A DNA stretch of 55,400 bases. It comes from Terriglobales bacterium (GTDB taxonomy: Bacteria > Acidobacteriota > Terriglobia > Terriglobales > Acidobacteriaceae). The notes below the pieces were generated by a model, which was not told the origin of the DNA, ran no database searches, and saw only the letters and a list, made by a program, of their open reading frames with translations. The first letter of the stretch is position 1; each line of letters begins with the position of its first letter. Positions 17,816-24,703 of the stretch are shown in pieces. The position numbers were made by a program, and so were the translations under genes. The stretch lies in assembly GCA_035651995.1 (NCBI GenBank), contig DASRER010000033.1:1-55400 (forward strand), read 5' to 3'.

Positions 17816-19075
17816 TTGGAGCGCGCATCGTCACTCCCGGCCAGCCTGCGCTCCTTTGCGCCCACCCTGTTCCTGCTGGCGCTCTCGGTCCTCATTAATT
17901 ATGTGGACCGCGGCAACCTCTCGCTCGCCGCGCCGCTGCTCAAAGACGAGCTGCGTATCTCCGCCTCTCAGCTCGGCATCCTGCTCTCCGCGTTTTTCTG
18001 GACCTACACGCTCATGCACCTGGTGAGCGGCTGGCTCGTGGACCGTTTCGACGCCACGCTCGTCATCGCCGCCGGGTTCCTTGCCTGGACGCTGGCCACC
18101 GCTGCCACCGGCCTGGTCCAGGGCTTCGCCATGCTGATGGTCATGCGCTTCGCGCTCGGCGTGGGCGAATCGGTGGCATTCCCGGCCTGCTCCAAGATCC
18201 TCGCGCAGCATGTCCCGGAGTCTTTTCGCGGACTGGCCAACGCGATTGTGATCGCGGGCATGAAGTGTGGCCCGGCCGTGGGCACGTTCGTCGCCGGATC
18301 GCTCATGGCCTGGTATGGATGGCGCCCTGTCTTCGTGTGGATAGGCCTCGCCGGCCTGCTCTGGCTGCCCGCCTGGATGCGCTGGCGTCCCCGTCGCCCC
18401 GTGTTTGGCGGCACGCCGCTGCGGATTCGCACCATCGACATTTTGCGCCAGGGCTCCTTCTGGGGCGTTTCCGCCGGTCAGTTCGCCGCCAACTACGCGC
18501 TTTATCTGCTGGTCACGTGGCTGCCGTTTTACCTGGTGCACGAACGCGGGCTCACCATGCAGGTGATGGCGCGCACCGCCGCTCTTCTTTACCTCACCGA
18601 CGCCGCAGCCGCGATCATCACCGGATTCACGACCGACTTCTTCATCGCGCGCGGTAACTCGCCCACCCTGGTGCGCAAGGCCGCCATCGCTACCGGCCAC
18701 ATTACAGCCGCGATGGCTCTGGTCCTCGCCGGCATCGCCGGCGACCAAACCTATATGGCCTTGCTCGCGGTCGCGGCGATCGGATGCGGCATCACCAGCT
18801 CCGGCCTCTACGCCTTTTCGCAGGCGCTCGCCGGACCGCAGGTGGCCGGCCGCTGGACGGGCCTGCAGAACGGCCTCGCCAATTTCGCCGGCGTTGTCGG
18901 GCCGGCCCTGACCGGCTTCGTGGTTGACTGGACGGGACGCTTCCAGACCGCGTTCGTGATCACCGCAGTTGTTTCCGTGCTCGGCGCAGCCTGCTGGGTC
19001 TTCGGCGTCGGCAAGCTGGAACAGGTCGCCTGGGTGGAAACTCTGCAAGCACGAGGCGTTGCCCCGGCCCGCTGA
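17816..19075 (+). CDS. Major facilitator superfamily transporter (anion:cation symporter type)
   Basis: Twelve membrane segments and the early motif NYVDRGNLSLAAPLLKDEL, followed by GWLVDRFDA in loop 2-3, resemble the ACS branch of MFS (tartrate, glucarate, galactonate and similar organic anion carriers). The substrate cannot be told. The start is uncertain: the frame is open far upstream into murE antisense DNA, and the TTG at 17816 begins the first homologous-looking residues, giving 419 aa. TGCTACCTT at 17747-17755 could be an extended -10. The gene sits on the opposite strand between murE and ftsI and converges on ftsI, so it looks inserted. Confidence 0.82.
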   Translation: MERASSLPASLRSFAPTLFLLALSVLINYVDRGNLSLAAPLLKDELRISASQLGILLSAFFWTYTLMHLVSGWLVDRFDATLVIAAGFLAWTLATAATGLVQGFAMLMVMRFALGVGESVAFPACSKILAQHVPESFRGLANAIVIAGMKCGPAVGTFVAGSLMAWYGWRPVFVWIGLAGLLWLPAWMRWRPRRPVFGGTPLRIRTIDILRQGSFWGVSAGQFAANYALYLLVTWLPFYLVHERGLTMQVMARTAALLYLTDAAAAIITGFTTDFFIARGNSPTLVRKAAIATGHITAAMALVLAGIAGDQTYMALLAVAAIGCGITSSGLYAFSQALAGPQVAGRWTGLQNGLANFAGVVGPALTGFVVDWTGRFQTAFVITAVVSVLGAACWVFGVGKLEQVAWVETLQARGVAPAR

Positions 19076-19141
19076 GCGATGGCGCGCCCCAGCTCTGTCT
19101 TCTCCTGGCAGACGTGGGACAACTACTCCGTCCCTCTGCCG

Positions 19142-21343
19142 CTATCGCCCGAACCTGACCGCCACATGCGCGCCCGCCGGAATCCTGCTGCCCGCCGGCG
19201 GTGACTGCTCGCGCGCCACGCCGCTGCCGAGCGCGTCCACTTCCAGGCCCTCGGCCTGGGCCAACTCGATCACCTGTCTCAGCGGTTTGCCCACAAACTG
19301 CGGCACCACCGTCCCGCCCTCAACGTCGAGCACCACCGTGCCGGTGTCCGCGGCCTTGATCTGGGCCGGCGTGAGCTTGGGTTCGAGCGGCTCCGTGTTG
19401 CGCGCCGGCTGCGGACGCGCCTTCTCCGGCTTGAACGACGCCGCCACCAGCCTGGCCGGCGCGGCCGGCGCCGCGACCGGTTGCGCCAGCTTCGACTGCA
19501 CCGACGCGTCGTCGTCATCGCCCTGCCCGCCGAAATCGAGCGACGCCGACAGCCGGTCCGGCGAGCTCTCCTCCAGGTCGGCGTCGCGTACGCGGGCGCG
19601 CAGGGTACTCTGTCTCGGCGCGCGCAAATCGAGATCGTGTTGCACATTCATGTAGGCGAGCACGTCCTGCGCGATGCGCGCGAACACCGGCGCGGCAATC
19701 TGTCCGCCCTGGTGCAGGCCGCTGGCGGAGTCGAGGATCACCACGATTGTCACCGCCGGATCGCTCGCCGGCGCATAGCCGCCGAACGACGCCACGTATT
19801 TGGTCTTGGAATAAGCGCCGGTGGCCGGATCAACCTTCTGCGCCGTGCCCGTTTTGCCCGCCGCGCTGTAGCCCTCGAGCTGCGCCTTGGGCCCGGTGCC
19901 GTACTGCACCACCGCCTCCAGCATGCGGCGCATTTTTGCCGCCGTCTCCGGCGAGATCACTCGCCGCTCCGTCGGCGGCTTGTACGCGGCGGGCGCGACC
20001 ACGGCGGGCGCGTTCGCCGACGCCGGCTGCGCCGCCGGCGGACGTCCGTTCAGCAGGATGTGCGGCGGCGTCCACACCCCGTTGTTGGCAATCGTCGAAA
20101 TCAGCGCCGCCAGCTGAACCGCCGACACGCCAATCTCCTGACCCATCGAAATCGCGCCGATGGAAACTTTCGACCAGCGGGTCACCGGCTTCGTCATTCC
20201 GCGCGTTTCGCCCGGCAATTCGATGCCGGTCTGCGAGCCGAATCCGAAGGCGCGAATGTACTGGTCAAAGCGCTCGTTGCCCAGCCGCAGCCCGATCTTG
20301 ATCGCGCCCACGTCGCTGGAATTGGCGATCACCTGCTCGATGGTGAGATTGCCGTACGCCTTGTGGTCGCGGATGCGCAATCCACCAATGACAATGGACC
20401 CCATCTGGCAGTCCACCACTTCGTCGGGCCGCGTCAGCTTCTCTTCCAGCGCCGCCGCGATGGTCACGATCTTGAACGTCGAGCCGGGCTCGTAGATGTC
20501 GCTCACCGCGCGGTTCTTCATCTGCGCCGGCGAGATGCCGCGGAAATTATTCGGATTGAACGTGGGCCGGTTCGCCAGCGCCAGGATTTCGCCGTTGCGC
20601 GGGTTCTGCACGATGACCGTGCCGGCCTCCGAGCGCGTCTCGCGCATGGCGCGGTCCAGTTCCCGCTCCGCGATGTACTGGATCTTTTCGTCGATGGTGA
20701 GCGTCAGGTTCTGGCCGGGTTCGGGCTGATGCTCCACGCGGCCGAACCAGCGTCCACGGGCGTCGCGCTGGATGAGCATCTTGCCCTGTTCGCCGCGGAG
20801 CTGCGCGTCGAAGGCGCGCTCGATCCCGCCCAGGCCTTCGTCATCCATGCCCACGTAGCCCACCACCTGCGCCGCCAGCTCGCGCTTGGGATAAAACCGC
20901 TTCGGTTCCTTCGTGAAGTAGATCCCGCGCAGGTTCAGCGCGCGCACGCGGTCGGCCGTCGGCGGATCGAGCTTGCGCGCCACCCAGGCGAAGGCGCGCG
21001 ACGACTTCATGCGCGCCAGGATGTCGCTCGAATCCTGGCCCACGATCTTGCCCAGCAGGGCGGCGGTGCTTTCCGGGTCGGGAATTTCGCTCGGGACGGC
21101 GAACACCGAGTCCACCATCACCGACATGGCCAGCTCGTGCCCGGCGCGATCGAAGACAACGCCGCGCCGCGCCGCGACTTCCACCGTCCGCAATTGCTGG
21201 CGCGCGGCCCGCTGCTGGAAGTCGCCGTACTCAACCACCTGCAACTGCGCCAGCCGCAGCGATATCGCCACCGCCCAGAACCCAACGGCTGCGCCAAAAA
21301 TGTAGAGCCGCTTGCGGGCTGTGTCTTTGTTCGGAGTGGTCAT
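19142..21343 (-). CDS. ftsI: Septal transpeptidase FtsI (PBP3) with C-terminal PASTA domain
   Basis: FtsI cross-links septal peptidoglycan together with FtsW. A membrane anchor lies at about residues 13-32. The dimerisation domain with RRGVVFDRAG follows, then the transpeptidase domain with STFK (catalytic Ser288, Lys291), SSD in place of the usual SxN, and KTGT (K497). A linker rich in Ala/Pro leads to one PASTA domain (about 665-733) containing VPQFVGKPL. The length is 733 aa. The ATG start lies at the edge of a dispersed repeat, and no Shine-Dalgarno sequence is visible. The region around the start is tandemly duplicated upstream. Confidence 0.94.
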   Translation of the reverse strand: MTTPNKDTARKRLYIFGAAVGFWAVAISLRLAQLQVVEYGDFQQRAARQQLRTVEVAARRGVVFDRAGHELAMSVMVDSVFAVPSEIPDPESTAALLGKIVGQDSSDILARMKSSRAFAWVARKLDPPTADRVRALNLRGIYFTKEPKRFYPKRELAAQVVGYVGMDDEGLGGIERAFDAQLRGEQGKMLIQRDARGRWFGRVEHQPEPGQNLTLTIDEKIQYIAERELDRAMRETRSEAGTVIVQNPRNGEILALANRPTFNPNNFRGISPAQMKNRAVSDIYEPGSTFKIVTIAAALEEKLTRPDEVVDCQMGSIVIGGLRIRDHKAYGNLTIEQVIANSSDVGAIKIGLRLGNERFDQYIRAFGFGSQTGIELPGETRGMTKPVTRWSKVSIGAISMGQEIGVSAVQLAALISTIANNGVWTPPHILLNGRPPAAQPASANAPAVVAPAAYKPPTERRVISPETAAKMRRMLEAVVQYGTGPKAQLEGYSAAGKTGTAQKVDPATGAYSKTKYVASFGGYAPASDPAVTIVVILDSASGLHQGGQIAAPVFARIAQDVLAYMNVQHDLDLRAPRQSTLRARVRDADLEESSPDRLSASLDFGGQGDDDDASVQSKLAQPVAAPAAPARLVAASFKPEKARPQPARNTEPLEPKLTPAQIKAADTGTVVLDVEGGTVVPQFVGKPLRQVIELAQAEGLEVDALGSGVAREQSPPAGSRIPAGAHVAVRFGR

Positions 21344-21581
21344 GCTGAGCGAGCGCGAAGCGCGAGTCGAAGCATCCCTGCCTCACTACTGCCGCCGCTG
21401 ACACAACAAAAAAGCCGAGCCGCGGCCGCCATTCGATGAATGTAGAGCCGCTTGCGGGCTGTGTCTTTGTTCGGAGTGGTCATGCTGAGCGAGCGCGAAG
21501 CGCGAGTCGAAGCATCCCTGCCTCACCACTGCCGCCGCTGACACAACAAAGCCGGCCCGAGCCGCGGCCGCCATTCGATGA
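21300..21581. repeat. 140-bp tandem duplication across the ftsI start
   Basis: Copy 1 is 21300-21439 and copy 2 is 21440-21581. The first 110 bases differ at one position only (CCTCACTACT versus CCTCACCACT), then there is a small indel near 21411/21551 and identity again to CATTCGATGA. Each copy holds the first 14 ftsI codons and a repeat-family sequence CATGCTGAGCGAGCGCGAAG. The high identity implies a recent event. Confidence 0.95.
21340..21483 (-). other. Mini-ORF formed by the duplicated ftsI start (47 codons)
   Basis: The duplicated ftsI start at 21483 opens a 47-codon frame. It repeats the first 15 FtsI residues (MTTPNKDTARKRLYI), continues through repeat DNA, and stops with a TGA that overlaps the real ftsI ATG (ATGA). 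It is most likely a by-product of the duplication, but it could act as a leader ORF delivering ribosomes to ftsI. Confidence 0.45.
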
Positions 21582-21585
21582 TTGA

Positions 21586-21660
21586 TAACCCCAGCACACG
21601 CTATGGACCGGCGGTGCTGGGGTTAATCGGTTTGCAACCCTGTTGAAGCTGAAAACCGAT
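21586..21660. other. Two tandem inverted repeats between ftsL and ftsI
   Basis: Stem 1 pairs 21586-21597 with 21614-21625 (12 bp, 16-nt loop; arms TAACCCCAGCAC and GTGCTGGGGTTA). Stem 2 pairs ATCGGTTT (21626-21633) with AAACCGAT (21653-21660). Neither is followed by a good T-run on the minus strand, so an RNA-processing or attenuation hairpin is as likely as a terminator. Together with the duplication this makes a 348-bp gap inside the cluster with no convincing gene. Confidence 0.7.
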
Positions 21661-21691
21661 CTCGATGACGGGATACGCCCGCCACAAATTG

Positions 21692-22201
21692 TTAACGCAG
21701 CGTGGCGACTTCCGCCGCCGGCGGTGTGTAGCGCGCCAGCACCGGCCCGCCTGCTTCCTGCTGCGAGTTGTCGATGCGCTGCACCTGTCCGACCTCGGGC
21801 GATTGCAGGCCCATGCGCCGCGCCAGCACGTCGATGCGCTCCGGATCGCGCAGCGCCGCTTCTTCCAGCCGCAATTCGCGATTCAATTCCACCAGGCTTT
21901 CGCGCTGCGCCTTCTGCTGCTCGATGCGGTATCCGTACTCCACCGCGCTGAAGTGCTGCCAGGCGTAGAACATCACCATCAGGAACAGCAGCGAGCACGA
22001 CGCGGCAAACATCATCATGTCGCGCGTGCGGCGCGGGTCGGCGACCTTCACCAGGCGCGAGTTGTCGATGACTTTTTCGAAGTAGATCTCCGGCATGCCG
22101 CGCGTCACCGCCACGCGGCGCGGCGCCACTTCGGTGGCCGGCTTGATGCGCGACCAGACGCGCGCCGCCGGTACTGCCCAGTTCAGAGCCCCGGCTGCCA
22201 T
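21692..22201 (-). CDS. ftsL: FtsL-like divisome protein
   Basis: FtsL is a small bitopic protein that, with FtsB and FtsQ, activates FtsWI. This 169-aa protein has a cytoplasmic part of about 60 residues, one membrane segment (MMMFAASCSLLFLMVMFYAW, about 62-81), a coiled coil (IEQQKAQRESLVELNREL), and the typical ending DPERIDVLARRMGL. A Pro/Ala-rich tail follows. The position between rsmH and ftsI supports the call. The start ATG directly follows the TAA of the 51-aa ORF. The N-terminal domain is longer than in most FtsL proteins. Confidence 0.85.
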   Translation of the reverse strand: MAAGALNWAVPAARVWSRIKPATEVAPRRVAVTRGMPEIYFEKVIDNSRLVKVADPRRTRDMMMFAASCSLLFLMVMFYAWQHFSAVEYGYRIEQQKAQRESLVELNRELRLEEAALRDPERIDVLARRMGLQSPEVGQVQRIDNSQQEAGGPVLARYTPPAAEVATLR

Positions 22202-22357
22202 TTACGCCACTCCGGCAACTGCTTCTCGCTGCGGAAGCTCGTAGACCGCGATCGATTCCATCTCGGCGAGCTGCGCTTCCAGCTCCAACTGGTGGACGTG
22301 CTCTTCAGCCCGCTCCACCGCGACCATCAGTTCGTCAATCAGTGTTCCCCGATGCAT
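22202..22357 (-). CDS. 51-aa small protein between rsmH and ftsL
   Basis: I do not recognise a family. The sequence MHRGTLIDELMVAVERAE continues as an acidic, Glu/Leu-rich stretch that should be a helix or short coiled coil (about residues 6-40). GGAGG lies seven bases before the ATG at 22357, the strongest ribosome-binding site in this part of the cluster. The TAA stop abuts the ftsL ATG, so the two genes should be translationally coupled. It has no membrane segment. The frame extends further upstream, but that part is arginine-rich and looks non-coding. Confidence 0.6.
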   Translation of the reverse strand: MHRGTLIDELMVAVERAEEHVHQLELEAQLAEMESIAVYELPQREAVAGVA

Positions 22358-22669
22358 CCCTGCACCTCCGCCCCGCCAACCTTTTCCGGGACGGCGCCGG
22401 AAAGAAGGATTGGTTCCCGGCCGCAGCCGGCGGACCCGGGGAGGGTCCGTTTTCGCCCTAGTACAGGTTCGCAGTGCCGTCCCGAAACTTGAGCCGTTTG
22501 CGCGGCCTCTGGGCCGCGCGGCGAAATCCCGAGCGAATGCGAGGGATCTCAACCGGCTCCATAACTTCCCCCCGGCCTCGGCCGGGGCCCCGGTTGGTTG
22601 TCCGGGGGAACTTGCTTTGGTGCCCCACCTTCGCGCCGCGTTCTTTGCCTGGCTAACGTGGCGAAGCCC
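22358..22669 (-). other. 312-bp structured leader between rsmH and the 51-aa ORF
   Basis: I see no gene here. The stretch is rich in possible hairpins: GCGCGGCC...GGCCGCGC near 22500-22522, CCCCGGCCTCGGCCGGGG near 22571-22588, and GGACCC...GGGTCC near 22430-22450. A repeat-like GAGATCCCTCGCATTCGCTC lies between them on the minus strand. It ends at the ribosome-binding site of the 51-aa ORF. Confidence 0.45.
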
Positions 22670-23611
22670 CTAAACTCTCTCCGCCGCTCGCAGCTTGGCG
22701 CTGCGCGAGCGCGGGTTCCGCGCCACTTCTTCCTCGTCGGCGGTTACCGGCTTTTTCGTCAGCAGCCGGTACCAACCCTGGTGCGCGCCGTGGCGCAGCG
22801 CGTCTTTCACAATGCGATCTTCCAGCGAGTGGAAACTGATCACCACCAGCCTCCCGCCCGGGCCCAGGACGCGCGGCGCCGCGCCCTCACTCAGCAGCGC
22901 CTGCAAGTCGTCCAGCTCTCGGTTTACCCAAATTCGGATTGCTTGGAAGGTCCGCGTCGCGGGATGAATCTGCCGGCGATTCATTGGCCGGGCCGCGGCC
23001 GATACCACCTGCGCTAAATGCGCCGTACTGCGTATCGGCCGCGCCCGACGAATGGCTCTGGCGATTCTCCGCGACCTCCTTTCCTCACCGAATTCGTAAA
23101 TCAGATCGGCAAGCTCGCGCTCACCGAGCCGATTTACCGCTTGATCGGCGGTGCGCTCGCTGCGCGTGTCCATGCGCATGTCGAGCGGCCCTTCCGCCTG
23201 AAAACTGAATCCCCGCTCCGCCTCTCTGAGCTGCATCGAGCTCAGCCCCAGGTCGGCCAGCAGTCCGTCGGCTGAATCGCTTGCGAGATCCGCGACTTCC
23301 GCGAAGCTCGCCTGCTTCAGCTCGATCTGCGGCCACTCGCCCGCCAGTTCCGCGGGCGGCTGTAGGCGTTGGCGGGCGATGGCCAGCGCTGCTGAGTCCT
23401 TATCGAAGCCAATCAAACGTCCCCGTGCGCCCAGGCGTCTTGCGATTTCGTACGCGTGCCCGCCCAAACCCACCGTGGCGTCGATATAGGTCCCACCGCG
23501 CTTTACGGCCAGAAATTCGATCGCCGTTTTTAAAAGAACCGAAGCATGGCCTTGCCCACCATGCCCGCCCTGCTCGAGGGCGCCGTGCCCACTTCCAATC
23601 TCGTCTGCCAT
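22670..23611 (-). CDS. rsmH: 16S rRNA (cytosine-N4)-methyltransferase RsmH (MraW)
   Basis: RsmH methylates N4 of C1402 in 16S rRNA using S-adenosylmethionine. The N-terminal HASVLL is the family's H-x-x-VLL motif. The SAM-binding region DATVGLGGHAYEIA is followed by GFDKDSAALAIA, the DGLLADLGLSSMQL signature and ISFHSLEDRIVK. Its 313-aa length is normal. The gene follows mraZ by 34 bp and is almost certainly in the same transcript. Confidence 0.96.
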   Translation of the reverse strand: MADEIGSGHGALEQGGHGGQGHASVLLKTAIEFLAVKRGGTYIDATVGLGGHAYEIARRLGARGRLIGFDKDSAALAIARQRLQPPAELAGEWPQIELKQASFAEVADLASDSADGLLADLGLSSMQLREAERGFSFQAEGPLDMRMDTRSERTADQAVNRLGERELADLIYEFGEERRSRRIARAIRRARPIRSTAHLAQVVSAAARPMNRRQIHPATRTFQAIRIWVNRELDDLQALLSEGAAPRVLGPGGRLVVISFHSLEDRIVKDALRHGAHQGWYRLLTKKPVTADEEEVARNPRSRSAKLRAAERV

Positions 23612-23645
23612 TCACGCCGCCCTGCTCCGCGGCGTCCGCCGTTCG

Positions 23646-24086
23646 CTAGATCCCCAGATCGTCCAGAGTCTTCTCATCCTCGGCCGTGAACGGGTTCTCA
23701 GCGATCTCCTTGCGGAAGGCCTCCATGTTGCGCACTTCCAGATAGCTCAACTGGCCCAGCACCGCCGCTTCGCCCTTCAGTTCGGCCGCATCGCGCAGCA
23801 GCGCCGGAATCAGCAGCCGACCCTGCCCGTCCATTTCCACCACCTGCCCGTAGTAGTTCGTCCGGTTGAGGAATTTCTTCTTGGTGGGATTGAAGGTGGA
23901 GAGCCGGTTCAGCTTCTCCTCGATGCGCTGCCACTCCTCGAAGGGATACACCAAGGCACTTTTGCCATCCAGGCTGGTGATGTAGAACTGATTGCCGTAT
24001 TTCTCGTCCACCACGCGCTTGAACTCGGCCGGCACCTTCAGCCTGCCCTTTTCGTCTACGCGGGTTGGATGGTTGCCGCGAAACAT
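23646..24086 (-). CDS. mraZ: Transcriptional regulator MraZ
   Basis: MraZ is an AbrB-like (SpoVT/MraZ double-psi barrel) DNA-binding protein that represses the dcw cluster, including its own gene. Both half-domains carry the expected signature: DEKGRLKVPAEFK near residues 11-23 and DGQGRLLIPALLRD near 85-98. The 146-aa length is typical. The start MFRGNHPTRV has GGCAGGA a few bases upstream. It is the first gene of the cluster, and its cognate operator can be read about 220 bp upstream. Confidence 0.96.
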   Translation of the reverse strand: MFRGNHPTRVDEKGRLKVPAEFKRVVDEKYGNQFYITSLDGKSALVYPFEEWQRIEEKLNRLSTFNPTKKKFLNRTNYYGQVVEMDGQGRLLIPALLRDAAELKGEAAVLGQLSYLEVRNMEAFRKEIAENPFTAEDEKTLDDLGI

Positions 24087-24307
24087 GCGTCCTGCCTCGG
24101 TGCGGGGCCTTGGGTGCTAGAAACTTGGGTCCTGAGGTCTTCGGTCCTAAACTCTTGATTCCGGCTGCTACTGCCGCAGCCAGGGAGGTCAAAGCGGTCA
24201 AAACTTCGGTGCTTTCGGGCTCGCTGGTGCGGTTTGTCGGCTTTTTATCCGCCATTTGGCTGGCGCTCCACTTCGGTAGCGCTTCCCCCACCGGACACCC
24301 TGTAACC

Positions 24308-24334
24308 ACCACTTTGGACCACTTTCGACCACAT
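24308..24334 (-). promoter_or_regulatory. MraZ operator: three GTGGT boxes at 10-bp spacing
   Basis: On the minus strand GTGGT occurs at 24332-24328, 24322-24318 and 24312-24308. Two copies have the full form AAAGTGGT, and the third is ATGTGGT. The family's known operators are direct repeats of this kind (TGGG or AAAGTGG with a 10-bp period). The boxes start immediately after the -10 hexamer, so a bound MraZ ring would cover the transcription start. Autorepression is inferred. Confidence 0.85.
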
Positions 24335-24360
24335 CCTACGCCTAATCCGTTTGCTGTCAA
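24333..24360 (-). promoter_or_regulatory. mraZ / dcw cluster promoter
   Basis: Perfect -35 TTGACA (24360-24355), 16-bp spacer, -10 TAGGAT (24338-24333). The start of transcription should fall near 24326, giving a 5' leader of about 240 nt before mraZ. It is the best sigma-70 promoter I can read in the window. Confidence 0.8.
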
Positions 24361-24703
24361 TAAAAATCTTTAAGGTGGCCGCCCTACCCTTCCCTACCCC
24401 CGGCAAAGCGCAAGGAATCGCATCGCCAAGATTCGCGGCCACCAGCGGCGGGGTTTACTAACTTGGTTCAAGTCGGCCTAAGTCGAGGCTGAGCAGCGGA
24501 TTTCCACCGAAACGCTCGATTTCGACAACTTGGTGTCTAGGCGCGGCAGGGAGAGGGGAGCTGCCGACTAACAATTTTGGAAGGGGAATTGATTTTCCCG
24601 AAACGGAACTACTTTTGCTCAGAAAATTTCATGGTGTCGAGCAACCAGCAACTCGCGTTGTGTTCTAATCGCGCACGGCTCAACCTAGATTCCGAGGTGC
24701 AGA
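24361..24703. other. Divergent spacer between mraZ and the 874-aa secreted gene
   Basis: No gene is seen. TGTTCTAAT at 24661-24669 reads as an extended -10 (TG-N-TCTAAT) for the plus-strand gene at 24704, without a clear -35. The gene's ribosome-binding site GAGGTG lies six bases before its ATG. The rest shows no strong structure. Confidence 0.4.

Noticed and set aside
19481-21439. Plus-strand open frame of 652 codons opposite ftsI
   Set aside because: It is antisense to a textbook FtsI with all motifs intact; its composition is typical of shadow frames.
23698-24360. 220-codon minus frame starting at the mraZ promoter and overlapping mraZ
   Set aside because: It begins at the -35 element upstream of the predicted transcription start and runs out of frame through mraZ; no domain is visible.
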